A DNA stretch of 64,000 nt from Thiohalocapsa sp963704155 (GTDB lineage Bacteria > Pseudomonadota > Gammaproteobacteria > Chromatiales > Chromatiaceae), in the NCBI GenBank assembly GCA_963704155.1, contig CAVPHF010000013.1, positions 62,001-126,000 of the forward strand, written 5' to 3'. Every line of letters begins with the position of its first letter. The stretch's first letter is position 1. This document shows positions 36,902-45,529 of this stretch, piece by piece. Position numbers and translations under genes: made by a program. Below the pieces are notes generated by a model that did not search any database, was not told where the DNA came from, and worked only from the letters and a program-made list of their open reading frames with translations.

Positions 36902-37399
36902 GTGACCCATTGCTTGAGAATTCTCGTCGCGACCCTCCCCGCGTTGCTGGCCGCCTGCGCTGGGCCTGGAACGGCGACCGCACCCGCTTCGGTGTCGGGC
37001 AACGCCCTGGCGCTGGAGGGTCCACCGTACGGTGACGGTCCCGTGGAGTTGCTCTTCGACGGCACGGATTCGGGCCGTTGCGACTGGCGGCTGGTGGCCC
37101 GGTACCCGAAGAACACCGCGCCTCACGGCATCGATATCCAGGCCGTTTACACCGACAGCAGGGACGGGCGGACAATCAGCGAGTCGGGCACTGCGGAATA
37201 CCTTCCGAACCCGGAGCCCGACGTCAGCCGCATGGTGGATGGCGCCGTTGAAACCGAGTTGTGGTCCTGGGACGATTCCGCTTCGTGCGCCGACATCCGG
37301 GCCACGATCCGCATCGGGGAATGCTACAAGGCGCCGTGTCCTCGCTACGTGGCCGGCCCGAATCGCGTGCCGGTGCAACTGGATCTTTCCTACCGCTAG
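36902..37399 (+). CDS. Putative lipoprotein of unknown function
   Basis: 165 aa. The N-terminus VTHCLRILVATLPALLAAC has a lipobox (LLAAC), so it should be anchored to a membrane by a lipidated Cys. The rest is a hydrophilic, beta-type domain with four cysteines (GRCDW, ASCADI, GECYKAPCPRY) that could form disulfides. The GTG start at 36902 is preferred over an ATG 21 bases upstream because CGGAGGAA sits at the proper distance from the GTG and overlaps the ATG-derived codons. No family recognised. Confidence 0.7.
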   Translation: MTHCLRILVATLPALLAACAGPGTATAPASVSGNALALEGPPYGDGPVELLFDGTDSGRCDWRLVARYPKNTAPHGIDIQAVYTDSRDGRTISESGTAEYLPNPEPDVSRMVDGAVETELWSWDDSASCADIRATIRIGECYKAPCPRYVAGPNRVPVQLDLSYR

Positions 37400-37537
37400 C
37401 GGGCAAGCTTCACGCCCGGCCACCATTCGCCCTCAGAACGGCTCGAACGGCTTGACGAGGAGCGCGTCTTCTGCGGTGAGCGGATTGTTGGACGCGCCGT
37501 TGACGCGTGTCCGATTTCGGAATCGTGGCAGATCTAG

Positions 37538-38821
37538 AACGCGTCGTTCATCCTCGGTCAGCATCCGTTCCGCACGGGCCTGCTGACCATCGGCATGCCT
37601 GGCTCCGCCCAGGGCATCCGGCCCCAGGACCCGACGCTCGCCGAGCTGCTGAAGAACCACGGCTACACGTCCGGCCAATTCGGCAAGAACCACCTGGGCG
37701 ACCGAGACGAGCACCTGCCGACGAGCCACGGCTTCGACGAGTTCTTCGGCAACCTCTACCACCTGAACGCGGAAGAGGAACCCGAGAGCGAGTTCTACCC
37801 GAAGGATCCCGAGTTCCACAAGAAGTTCGGCCCTCGCGGCGTCCTGCACACCTACTCCGACGGCAAGATCGAGGACACCGGCCCGCTGACCCGCAAGCGC
37901 ATGGAGACCGTGGACAAGGAGTTCCTGCAGGCGAGCCTGGACTTCATCGACCGGGCCCACGCCGCGGGTAAGCCCTTTTTCGTTTGGCATAACACCACCC
38001 GCATGCACGTCTGGACGCACCTGAGCGACGAGTACAAGGGCAAGTCCGGCTACGGCCTCTACGCCGACGGCATGATGGAGCTGGACGATACCGTCGGCGC
38101 GCTGCTCGGCAAGCTCGACGAGCTCGGCATCGCCGACAACACGATCGTCGTCTTCTCCACCGACAATGGCGCCGAGAAGTTCACCTGGCCCGACGGCGGC
38201 ACCATCCCGTTCCGTGGAGAGAAGGGCACCACCTGGGAGGGCGGCTTCCGCGTGCCCCAGATGGTGCGTTGGCCCGGCACCGTGCCTGCCGGCACCACCA
38301 TCAACGGCATCTTCTCCCACGAGGACTGGGTGCCGACACTGATGGCCGCTGTTGGCGAGCCAGACGTCAAGGAAAAGCTGCTCACCGGGCTCGAGGCCGA
38401 CGGCAAGACCTTCAAGGCACACCTGGACGGCTACGACCAGACCGCACTGCTCAAGGGGGAAGCGCCGGGCGAGCGCAAGGAGATCTTCTACTTCGACGCC
38501 GGCGGCAACCTGAACGCCGTGCGCTACGCGGACTGGAAGCTGCACTTCACCATTATGGAAGGCAGCATCGCCGAGGCCTACCGCAAGAGCCCGAGCTGGC
38601 CGCTGGTTGTCAATCTACGCATGGACCCGTTCGAGGTCGGACCCGATTCCTCCATGTACGTGCGTGACTTCTACGCCGACCAGATGTGGATGTTCGTGCC
38701 GGCCCAGGCGTTGGTCAGCCAGTTCCTTGAGACTTTCAAGGAGTTCCCACCAGCCGAGGGCAGCTCCCTCAGCGTCGATGCGGTCGTCAACAAGATGAAG
38801 GCGGCGGCGAGCCGGCAGTAA
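37538..38821 (+). pseudogene. Arylsulfatase, 5'-truncated and missing the catalytic cysteine
   Basis: About 428 codons of a type I sulfatase in one open frame. Reading starts right after a TAG as FILGQHPFRTGLLTIGMPG and continues with GQFGKNHLGD, HGFDEFFG, the metal-binding STDNGAE near the middle, and a full C-terminus. The N-terminal about 90 residues that hold the first metal Asp residues and the Cys/Ser turned into formylglycine are absent upstream. The first in-frame ATG is at 37595 and has no ribosome site. As it stands it cannot be a sulfatase. Confidence 0.8.
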
Positions 38822-39106
38822 GGCCGGGCGCCTGAGCAGACCGGGCCCATGCGGCCCGGCCGGGAGGCGCAGCACCCTGGCGTCTCCCGGACCTCCGCGG
38901 AACAGGCTCATGTGTGATCCTGGGTCTCTTATCAGCCGGCCGCACTTTTCAGCACGCCGGGTTCAGACCAGGCCTGTCACGCGTTTCTCGACGATCTAGA
39001 CCCCAAGCTTTACTCCTGCGGCTTTGCAGTGTGCAATCTGAGCCCCGCTGCCTTCTCATGGCGCCAAAAAATCGCATGAGCCAATGATCTCCCGTCGGAT
39101 ATCCAA
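38822..39106 (+). other. Gene-free stretch after the sulfatase
   Basis: About 285 bp without a gene. A hairpin CCGGGCC/GGCCCGG (about 38841-38859) follows the sulfatase frame closely and may be its old terminator. The rest shows nothing recognisable before the repeat at 39107. Confidence 0.4.
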
Positions 39107-39178
39107 TCGGCGGTGCTCCTTGAAGGCGAGCCCCAATCAGGCGTCACCTGGCACGAGACTTTCCGGCGATCACCTTAG
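39107..39178 (+). repeat. Right half of the dispersed palindromic repeat, copy C
   Basis: 72 bp matching the right part of copy A: GTGCTCCTTGAAGGCGAG, AATCAGGCGTCACCTGG, CACGAGACTTTCCGGCGATC and a CTTAG end. The left half is missing. Its last bases form the TAA stop of the MEKHLA gene on the other strand. Confidence 0.75.
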
Positions 39179-39642
39179 AGCATCGCCCACTCGGCGAAGG
39201 TCGCGGCCTGACCGGCCGGGCGCCCTTCCCTATCAATCAGGTTCCAAACCGTCGCCTGCTCGATCATGAAGCGACGCCCCGACGACGATACGCGAACACC
39301 CCGATAGTCGTCGATGAAGCCTCGCTCGGACACCGCCGCCAGCAGCCTTGCTCGCTCTTCGCGACTCAAAGGCTCGGCCGAAAACCGTGACGGCAAGGCC
39401 GTGATCTGCGCCCAGGTCATCTCGAACAACCGCTGGGCCGTCAGATTAGCGTAGTTGAAAATCGGATCAGGCTCCGTGCCGTGCGAAAGCACGACGAATG
39501 GCGCCTTGTACAGTGCCGCGGCCAGCGACCGGCCCGAGTCGGGAACGATCAGATCCGACCCGGTCAATCGCCGATAACTCGCGCAAAGCATCGCGACATG
39601 GTCGGTGAGAAAGGCATTGGCGGGAGACGGCTCTGGAGGCAT
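39175..39642 (-). CDS. MEKHLA domain-containing protein
   Basis: 155 aa, a PAS-like fold usually found as a stand-alone small protein. Typical motifs are VVLSHGTEPDPIFNYANLTA, QRLFEMTWAQITALPSRFSA and a late RRFMIEQATVWNLIDREG. The role of bacterial MEKHLA proteins is not established; a ligand-sensing role is assumed from the fold. The ATG at 39642 matches the family start. The stop codon lies within a half copy of the dispersed repeat. It sits just downstream of glcF on the same strand, 131 bp away. Confidence 0.85.
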   Translation of the reverse strand: MPPEPSPANAFLTDHVAMLCASYRRLTGSDLIVPDSGRSLAAALYKAPFVVLSHGTEPDPIFNYANLTAQRLFEMTWAQITALPSRFSAEPLSREERARLLAAVSERGFIDDYRGVRVSSSGRRFMIEQATVWNLIDREGRPAGQAATFAEWAML

Positions 39643-39773
39643 AGCGCAGAATCCGAAACGATCACGGAAAGCGCGCGGGCACCTGAACTGGCGATGCGGC
39701 CGCGGCAACCGACTGGGCTTCAGCGCCCGCGGCGCGAGAGAAGATGGACGCAACTGAACCCGGCCGGATGGCC

Positions 39774-41015
39774 TCAGGCGGCTGCAAAGATCTGCTCGGG
39801 GTCGAACAGCTCGATCCAGTGCATCACCGGCACCCGCGCCGCCGCCTGCAGGTGGGTTTGGCAGCCGACATTCGCGGTCGCGATCAGCGCCGGGCCGCCC
39901 TGCTCCAGCGCATCGAGCTTTTTCGTCCGCAGCCGCCCGGCCAGCTCCGATTGCAGAATCGAGTAGGTGCCGGCGGAGCCGCAGCAACTGTGGCTGTCGC
40001 GCACCGGCAACAGCTCGAAGCCGACCCCGCCCAGCAGACCCTCGACCCTGCCCATCAGACCCTGGGCATGTTGGAGCGTGCAGGGCGGATGAAAGGCGAT
40101 GCGCGCCGGAAGGCCGCGCTCGATCGGGCTCGGCAGGCGCGCCAGATCATCGGCGCTCAGCAGTTCGCTCAGATCACGCGCCAGCGCGGAGACACGGGCG
40201 GCGCGCTCGGCGTAGGCGGGATCATCGCGGAGGTGCCAGCCGTAGTCCTTGACCATAGCGCCGCAGCCGCTGGCGGTGACCAGGATGGCCTCCGCCCCGG
40301 CCTCAATGGCGGGCCACCAGGCATCGATGTTGCGTTGCATGAAACCGCGCGCCTCCTCCGGCGCCGACAGATGCTGGCTGACCGCACCGCAGCAGCCGCC
40401 GCCGGGCTGCAACACGCCGATGCCGAGTGCATCGAGTACGCGCACTGTCGCCGCCACCACACGCGGGGTCAACAAGGGCTCGGCACAGTTCTTCAGCAGG
40501 ACCACCTGCCGCGCATGAACGCCAGCGGTCGGCCTCGGCTGTTCAACTCGCTCCGGCGGTGGCAGCTTGCCCCGCAGCGACTCCGGCACCAACGGCCGCA
40601 GCGTCTGGCCCAGCCGCAGCAGTGGCCCGAATCGGCCTGGATAGGGCACCAGCTGGCGCAGGCACCAGCGCATCAGCCGCTCGCCGAGCGGGCGCGATAC
40701 CTGCTGCTCGATGCGGTTGCGGCCGATGTCGATCAGCTTGTGATACTCGACGCCAGACGGACAGGTGGTCTCGCAGTTCAGGCAGGTCAGGCAGCGATCG
40801 AGGTGTGTCTGCGTCGTACGCGTGGCCGTCTCGCCCTCCAACAGGTTCTTGATCAGATAGATACGCCCCCGCGGGCCGTCGAGTTCGTCGCCAAGCTCCT
40901 GGTAGGTTGGACAGGTCGCGGTGCAGAAGCCGCAATGCACGCAGCTGCGCAGGATACCGTCCGCCTCGCGGCCATCTGCACTGTCGAGGACGGATTGGAT
41001 GAGATTGGTCTGCAT
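39774..41015 (-). CDS. glcF: Glycolate oxidase iron-sulfur subunit GlcF
   Basis: 413 aa. Two 4Fe-4S ferredoxin motifs lie near the N-terminus: CVHCGFCTATCPTYQELG (about 25) and CLTCLNCETTCPSGVEYH (about 75). The C-terminal half has two CCG-type domains (GGGCCGAVSQHL, HSCCGSAGTYS) as in heterodisulfide-reductase-like subunits. With GlcD and GlcE it oxidises glycolate to glyoxylate and feeds electrons to the quinone pool at the membrane. It follows glcE by 52 bp. Confidence 0.95.
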   Translation of the reverse strand: MQTNLIQSVLDSADGREADGILRSCVHCGFCTATCPTYQELGDELDGPRGRIYLIKNLLEGETATRTTQTHLDRCLTCLNCETTCPSGVEYHKLIDIGRNRIEQQVSRPLGERLMRWCLRQLVPYPGRFGPLLRLGQTLRPLVPESLRGKLPPPERVEQPRPTAGVHARQVVLLKNCAEPLLTPRVVAATVRVLDALGIGVLQPGGGCCGAVSQHLSAPEEARGFMQRNIDAWWPAIEAGAEAILVTASGCGAMVKDYGWHLRDDPAYAERAARVSALARDLSELLSADDLARLPSPIERGLPARIAFHPPCTLQHAQGLMGRVEGLLGGVGFELLPVRDSHSCCGSAGTYSILQSELAGRLRTKKLDALEQGGPALIATANVGCQTHLQAAARVPVMHWIELFDPEQIFAAA

Positions 41016-41067
41016 GGTGATGCGCTGCTCTGGGGACGCTGCTCTGGGCGCTGTTATGTGGGCCGTC

Positions 41068-42153
41068 TCAAAGGCCCGGAAAAAGCCGGCCGGGATTGAA
41101 CAGTCCGGCGGGGTCGAACGACTCTTTCAGGTTTCGATGCAACCGCATCACGACCGGCTCCAGCGGTGTGAACAGGCCGTCGGCGGGCGGCTCTCCGCTG
41201 CCGACGCGAAACAGCGTGGCATGACCACCGGCAGCCTGCGCCTGCGCCCTGAGACGCCCCGCATCCTGCTCTCCGCACAGCCAGCGCAGCGCCCCGCCCC
41301 ACTCCACCACTTGCTGACCGGAGAACCCCGAGGCCGCGGTCGCCGGCGGCACCGACAGCCGCCAGAGCGGCGCATCACCGGCAAAGAAGTCGAGCCGTTG
41401 CTCGCGCAGGTCGGCCCAGAAGGCATCGGCATCGGGCAGTGGCAAACCTTCGACGACGTCATGCGCCTCGGCCAGCCCTTCCTCGCTGCCGCAGAGGCGC
41501 ACATAGAGTCGGCCGTCGATCCAGGCCGTGGCCGTGATCGGCAGCGAGCGCCGGGCCCAGCGGCGCATCTGCGCCAGCGCATCGTCGAAGCCGTGCTCAC
41601 GCACCAGGGTCAGGCGGCCGACCGGTGTCGGCGTCACCTTCAGCGACACCTCCAGCAACACGCCGAGCACCCCGAGCGACCCGGCCATCAGACGCGAGAG
41701 ATCGTAGCCGGCGACGTTCTTCATGACCCGCCCGCCGAAGTCCAGTGCCTGCCCCTTACCATTCAGTAGCCGAACGCCGAGGACCGCATCGCGCACGCTG
41801 GCCGCGTAGGGCCGGCGCGGACCGGACAGACCCGCGGCGACCATCCCGCCGAGCGTGGCAGCAGCACCGAAATGCGGCGGCTCGAACGGAAACTGTTGAC
41901 CGTTGGCGTCGAGCAGGGCCTCGACATCCGCGAGCGGTGTGCCGGCGCGCGCGGTGATCGCGAGTTCTGTAGGCTCATAGGCGACGACGCCACGATGCCC
42001 GCTGCAGTCGAGCACGCCGTCCGCGCGCGCCGGATTGCCATAGAAGTCCTTAGTGCCGCCGCCGCGAATGACCAATGACTGCCGCGCCTCGCGCGCCAAG
42101 ACCACTTGCTCGATCAGCGCTCTCTGGTCGTCGCATTCCTCTATATCGATCAT
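41068..42153 (-). CDS. glcE: Glycolate oxidase FAD-binding subunit GlcE
   Basis: About 361 aa, similar to the 350 aa of E. coli GlcE. The FAD-binding type-4 domain is clear from SLVIRGGGTKDFYGNPARAD, FGAAATLGGMVAAGLSGPRR and the RVMKNVAGYDLSRLMAGSLG motif. It partners GlcD, and both carry an FAD domain. I chose the ATG giving MIDIEECDDQRALIEQV, which fits the family; an ATG nine codons upstream is also open. It lies between the NYN-protein gene and glcF. Confidence 0.92.
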   Translation of the reverse strand: MIDIEECDDQRALIEQVVLAREARQSLVIRGGGTKDFYGNPARADGVLDCSGHRGVVAYEPTELAITARAGTPLADVEALLDANGQQFPFEPPHFGAAATLGGMVAAGLSGPRRPYAASVRDAVLGVRLLNGKGQALDFGGRVMKNVAGYDLSRLMAGSLGVLGVLLEVSLKVTPTPVGRLTLVREHGFDDALAQMRRWARRSLPITATAWIDGRLYVRLCGSEEGLAEAHDVVEGLPLPDADAFWADLREQRLDFFAGDAPLWRLSVPPATAASGFSGQQVVEWGGALRWLCGEQDAGRLRAQAQAAGGHATLFRVGSGEPPADGLFTPLEPVVMRLHRNLKESFDPAGLFNPGRLFPGL

Positions 42154-42210
42154 ATTGTGCAATCCCGGCCATACGCCCATTGCGTTGCCGAACCTCGGCC
42201 AAAGATGGCG

Positions 42211-42819
42211 TTACTTTGGTAGCCGGTAGGCAACATTTTCACCATTGACCAGGATATAGCCGTGCATCTTTAGCTCGCTGACCATGGAAGAGATTTCTGC
42301 ATCCGGCAACTTCGGTTTGAACAAAGAGGCGATGGTGTTCGAGAGCGTCTTAACCTTCCTGGGCCTTGACGCCCCGCGACCAGCCAAGTTCTTAATGATG
42401 GTCGTGAGCTTGTCGCTGGCGGCGGCGCCTGCCGGCGCGCGCAAGGGCGGGATCTCGGCGATGTCCTGCTCGCGATGGGCATGAAGACCGCGCTGACGTA
42501 GATGCTTTATCAACGGATCGAATCCGGTATCCCGTGAGATGATGTGGAAGTAGCCATCGGGATCCTGTATGCACAGTTCGCCGAGATACAGCGCGATATG
42601 GAAATCCAAGGCATTCTTCCCCGCGCCGCTGATCTGGATATAGCGGCCCCGATCGCCGAGTTGCTGCATTGCCAGAACGACGTCCAAGGGAATCTTGCCC
42701 TGATTCTCGCCGACAAACACAAACACCTGGAAGGCGTCGTCGAGCAGCATCGATAGGTTCTTTGGCTGCACGTTTTCAAAGTCGACGAGGACGTAATTGG
42801 TCTTTAGCTCCGAATCCAT
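42211..42819 (-). CDS. NYN/PIN-like domain protein with C-terminal winged-helix-like part
   Basis: About 202 aa. The N-terminal domain has the PIN/NYN acidic pattern: VLVDFENVQPKNL near residue 10, ALDFHIALYLGEL near 75, and ISRDTGFDPLIKHLRQRG near 98, suggesting a metal-dependent ribonuclease. The last 60 residues (KVKTLSNTIASLF, ISSMVSELKMHGYILVNGE) look like a small winged helix. An upstream GTG adds 21 residues; no start has a clear ribosome site. It sits between glcD and glcE, where it breaks an otherwise standard operon. Confidence 0.8.
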   Translation of the reverse strand: MDSELKTNYVLVDFENVQPKNLSMLLDDAFQVFVFVGENQGKIPLDVVLAMQQLGDRGRYIQISGAGKNALDFHIALYLGELCIQDPDGYFHIISRDTGFDPLIKHLRQRGLHAHREQDIAEIPPLRAPAGAAASDKLTTIIKNLAGRGASRPRKVKTLSNTIASLFKPKLPDAEISSMVSELKMHGYILVNGENVAYRLPK

Positions 42820-42887
42820 AAGACGCTCGACACTGCAAAGGTTCTCCGTCGCCGCTGCATCATTCTGCTGGTCTCGGAACACCCATC

Positions 42888-44372
42888 CTAGAACCGCGGC
42901 AGCTCCGGAAACCTGAGCTGCCCATGATGCACATGCATCGCCCCGAACTCGGCGCAGCGGTGCAGGGTGGGTACCGCCTTGCCGGGATTTAGCAAGGCAT
43001 GCGGGTCGAAGGCCGCCTTCACGGCGTGCATCTGGCTCAGCTCATCGTTATTGAACTGGACGCACATCTGGTTCAGCTTCTCGACGCCGACACCATGCTC
43101 GCCGGTCACGGTGCCGCCGACCTGAACGCACAGCTCGAGTATCTCGCCGCCAAGGTCCTCGGCCTTGTCCAATTCACCTGGGATATTGGCGTCGTAGAGG
43201 ATCAGCGGATGCAGATTGCCGTCGCCGGCGTGAAAGACGTTGGCGACGCGCAGTCCGTATTGCGCCGATAGCTCGGCGATGCGGTGCAGCACGGTTGCCA
43301 GTTCCCGCCGCGGGATGGTGCCGTCCATGCAGTAGTAGTCCGGCGAGATGCGTCCGACCGCCGGAAACGCCGCCTTACGGCCCTTCCAGAAGTTCAGCCG
43401 TTCGGCGTCGTCGCGGGCGGTGCGGACATCGATCGCGCCAGCGGCCAGCAGCAGCTCGCGCACACGCATGACCTCGAACGACACCTCGGCGTTGAAGCCG
43501 TCCAGCTCACAGATCAGGATGGCAGCCGCGTCCACCGGGTAGCCGGCGTGCACGAAGTCTTCGGCGGCACGGATGGCGGGGTTGTCCATCATCTCCAGGC
43601 CCGCGGGCGTGATGCCGGATGCAATGATCTGGGCCACCGCGGCACCCGCCTGCTCGACGCTATCGAAGGCGGCCAGCAGCCCCTGGGCGCGCTCGGGTCT
43701 AGGCAGCAGCTTGACCGTGATCTCGACGATGATCGCGAGCATGCCCTCGGAGCCGGTCATGAGCGCTAGCAGATCGAGCCCGGGCGAGTCCAAGGCATCG
43801 GCACCGACCTCGAAGGGCTCGCCGTCGATGCCGATCAGTTTCAGCCTGAGGATGTTGTGCACCGTGAGTCCGTATTTCAGGCAGTGCACGCCGCCAGAGT
43901 TCTCGGCAACATTGCCGCCGATCGAACAGGCAATCTGCGACGATGGGTCCGGCGCGTAGTACAGACCCTGGGGCGCCGCTGCCTCGGTGATGGCCAGATT
44001 GCGTACGCCTGGCTGCACCCGCGCGGTGCAGTTGGCGGTGTCGATCTCCAGAATCCGATTGAACTTGGCCAGCGACAGCAACACGCCGTCCGCCAGCGGC
44101 AAGGCACCGCCAGACAGGCCGGTACCAGCGCCGCGCGCCACCACCGGGACCCGCGCCGAATGGCAGACACGCAGCACGGCCTGGACCTGCTCAACCGTCT
44201 CCGGCAGCACCACCACCATCGGCCGTTGGCGAAACGCCGTGAGGCCATCGCACTCGTAAGGCGCAAGCTCGGCAGGTGTTGCCAACACACTCGCCGCCGG
44301 CAACAGGGTCCGCAGCCGGTCGACGATCTCCAGTCTTGGTCTTAGCGGACGTTCGTCGGGAATTCTGGGCAT
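42888..44372 (-). CDS. glcD: Glycolate oxidase catalytic subunit GlcD
   Basis: 494 aa, matching the 499 aa of E. coli GlcD. The FAD-binding domain carries VVARGAGTGLSGGALPLADG, SSQIACSIGGNVAENSGGVH and LTGSEGMLAIIVEI. The C-terminal FAD-linked oxidase domain includes NVFHAGDGNLHPLILYD and GTVTGEHGVGVEKL. The start follows a GGGAGGAACC ribosome site; the frame is open upstream but not coding-like. It is first of the glcD-NYN-glcE-glcF operon, relevant to glycolate arising from RuBisCO oxygenation. Confidence 0.95.
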   Translation of the reverse strand: MPRIPDERPLRPRLEIVDRLRTLLPAASVLATPAELAPYECDGLTAFRQRPMVVVLPETVEQVQAVLRVCHSARVPVVARGAGTGLSGGALPLADGVLLSLAKFNRILEIDTANCTARVQPGVRNLAITEAAAPQGLYYAPDPSSQIACSIGGNVAENSGGVHCLKYGLTVHNILRLKLIGIDGEPFEVGADALDSPGLDLLALMTGSEGMLAIIVEITVKLLPRPERAQGLLAAFDSVEQAGAAVAQIIASGITPAGLEMMDNPAIRAAEDFVHAGYPVDAAAILICELDGFNAEVSFEVMRVRELLLAAGAIDVRTARDDAERLNFWKGRKAAFPAVGRISPDYYCMDGTIPRRELATVLHRIAELSAQYGLRVANVFHAGDGNLHPLILYDANIPGELDKAEDLGGEILELCVQVGGTVTGEHGVGVEKLNQMCVQFNNDELSQMHAVKAAFDPHALLNPGKAVPTLHRCAEFGAMHVHHGQLRFPELPRF

Positions 44373-44548
44373 GGGTTGGTTCCTCCCGCCACGATCATCG
44401 GTCCGGCGGCTGCAGGACGCAAGCCGCGCGTGCAAATGCGCACCGGCTCGCGCGACCTTGACCGCCCCCCGGCGCACCGCTAGTGTCAGCGCTAGCATCC
44501 GCACGAGCGTCCAAGTGCCGACCGACCGCACAAAGGCATACCGGTGAT

Positions 44549-45076
44549 ATGGAAAAGCAGCACAAGACCCTGTCGATGACCCTGCTGACGACGCCGGACA
44601 TGGCCAACTTCTCCGGCCAGGTGCACGGTGGCGCCACACTGCGGCTGCTGGACCAGGTGGCCTATGCCTGCGCCGCGCGCTACTGCAACCACTATGTGGT
44701 GACCCTGTCAGTGGACCAGGTATTCTTTCGCGAGCCGATCCACGTGGGCGAGCTGGTGACCTTTCTCGCATCGGTCAACTACACCGGCACGACCTCGACT
44801 GAGGTCGGCATCCGGGTGCTGGCCGAGGACATCATGCACAAGACGACACGGCACGTGATGACCTGTTATTTCACGATGATTGCGGTGGACGACCAGGGGC
44901 GGCCAGTGGCCGTCCCGCCGCTGCAGATCGAGACCCCGCTTGAGCGCCGCCGCAACGAGAGCGCCAAGCTGCGCCGGGAGTTTCGGCGTGAGATCGAGCA
45001 GCGCCACCAACAGATCAAGGCGAAGGCGGCGGCCGAAAACGCTGCGGGTTATCCGCCTACCCAGACACGCACCTGA
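44549..45076 (+). CDS. Acyl-CoA thioesterase (hot-dog fold)
   Basis: 175 aa. A YciA/BACH-like thioesterase that hydrolyses acyl-CoA. The core includes DMANFSGQVHGGATLRLLDQ (catalytic Asp/Asn region), VTLSVDQVFFREPIHVGELV and STEVGIRVLAEDI. The C-terminus is a charged helix (RRREF-type, with KLRREFRREIEQRHQQIKAK). The start was placed at MEKQHKTLSM as in homologues; the ribosome site is weak. The 3' end overlaps the convergent thioredoxin-like gene by 28 bp. Confidence 0.88.
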   Translation: MEKQHKTLSMTLLTTPDMANFSGQVHGGATLRLLDQVAYACAARYCNHYVVTLSVDQVFFREPIHVGELVTFLASVNYTGTTSTEVGIRVLAEDIMHKTTRHVMTCYFTMIAVDDQGRPVAVPPLQIETPLERRRNESAKLRREFRREIEQRHQQIKAKAAAENAAGYPPTQTRT

Positions 45077-45285
45077 TCCGGTGCGGGCACGCCGCCGGCG
45101 TGGACCACCTCGCCGTCGACGACCACGCCTGGCGTCGACATGACACCGTAGCCCATGATCTCGGCGATGTCGGTGACCTTCTCCAGTTCGATCTCGACAC
45201 CGGCGTCTTTCGCAGCCTGTGTGATGACGTTGGCGGTGATCTCGCAATTGCGGCAGCCGGAACCCAGGACTTTAATCATTTTCAT
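45049..45285 (-). CDS. Thioredoxin-like redox-active disulfide protein
   Basis: 78 aa thioredoxin-fold protein of the 'redox-active disulfide protein 2' kind. The active site is KVLGSGCRNCEITAN with a GCRNC Cys pair, and the cis-proline turn is MSTPGVVVDGEV. It is the last gene of the arsenic operon, next to a permease and a GDCCVxC protein, a common trio. It may supply thiols to the permease substrate or to arsenate reduction; that is inference. Confidence 0.87.
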   Translation of the reverse strand: MKMIKVLGSGCRNCEITANVITQAAKDAGVEIELEKVTDIAEIMGYGVMSTPGVVVDGEVVHAGGVPAPDQVRVWVGG

Positions 45286-45302
45286 GGTGCTAGCTCGCTC
45301 GT

Positions 45303-45518
45303 TCAACCACAGCATCCGCCGCTGCCATCCATCTGCACCGGCGGACAAGGAAGAGTCCCATAGGAACAATAGACACAACAATCACCGGTCTTGGGCTTCA
45401 ACAGGACACGACAGGAGGGGCATTCCCAAAACCAGACACAGGCATCCGTTGGCATTTGGTCTTGCCGAGAGAACCCGCACTCAGGGCAAGTACTGGTTGA
45501 TTCCAGGTTGACAGTCAT
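45303..45518 (-). CDS. GDCCVxC-domain small cysteine-rich protein
   Basis: 71 aa with 11 cysteines: CPEC, CPSC, then the name-giving GDCCVYC and a terminal CCG. In some relatives one of the GDCC cysteines is selenocysteine; here it is Cys. The two CxxC pairs may hold zinc. The family is repeatedly found next to mercury or arsenic genes, as here between the permease and the thioredoxin-like gene. The biochemical role is not known. Confidence 0.85.
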   Translation of the reverse strand: MTVNLESTSTCPECGFSRQDQMPTDACVWFWECPSCRVLLKPKTGDCCVYCSYGTLPCPPVQMDGSGGCCG

Positions 45519-45529
45519 CAGCGCGGACC

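Noticed and set aside
37433..37536. C-terminus of a minus-strand gene (ending LTAEDALLVKPFEPF)
   Set aside because: The peptide looks protein-like, but upstream it runs into the antisense of the sulfatase frame and has no start. Too little to support a call.
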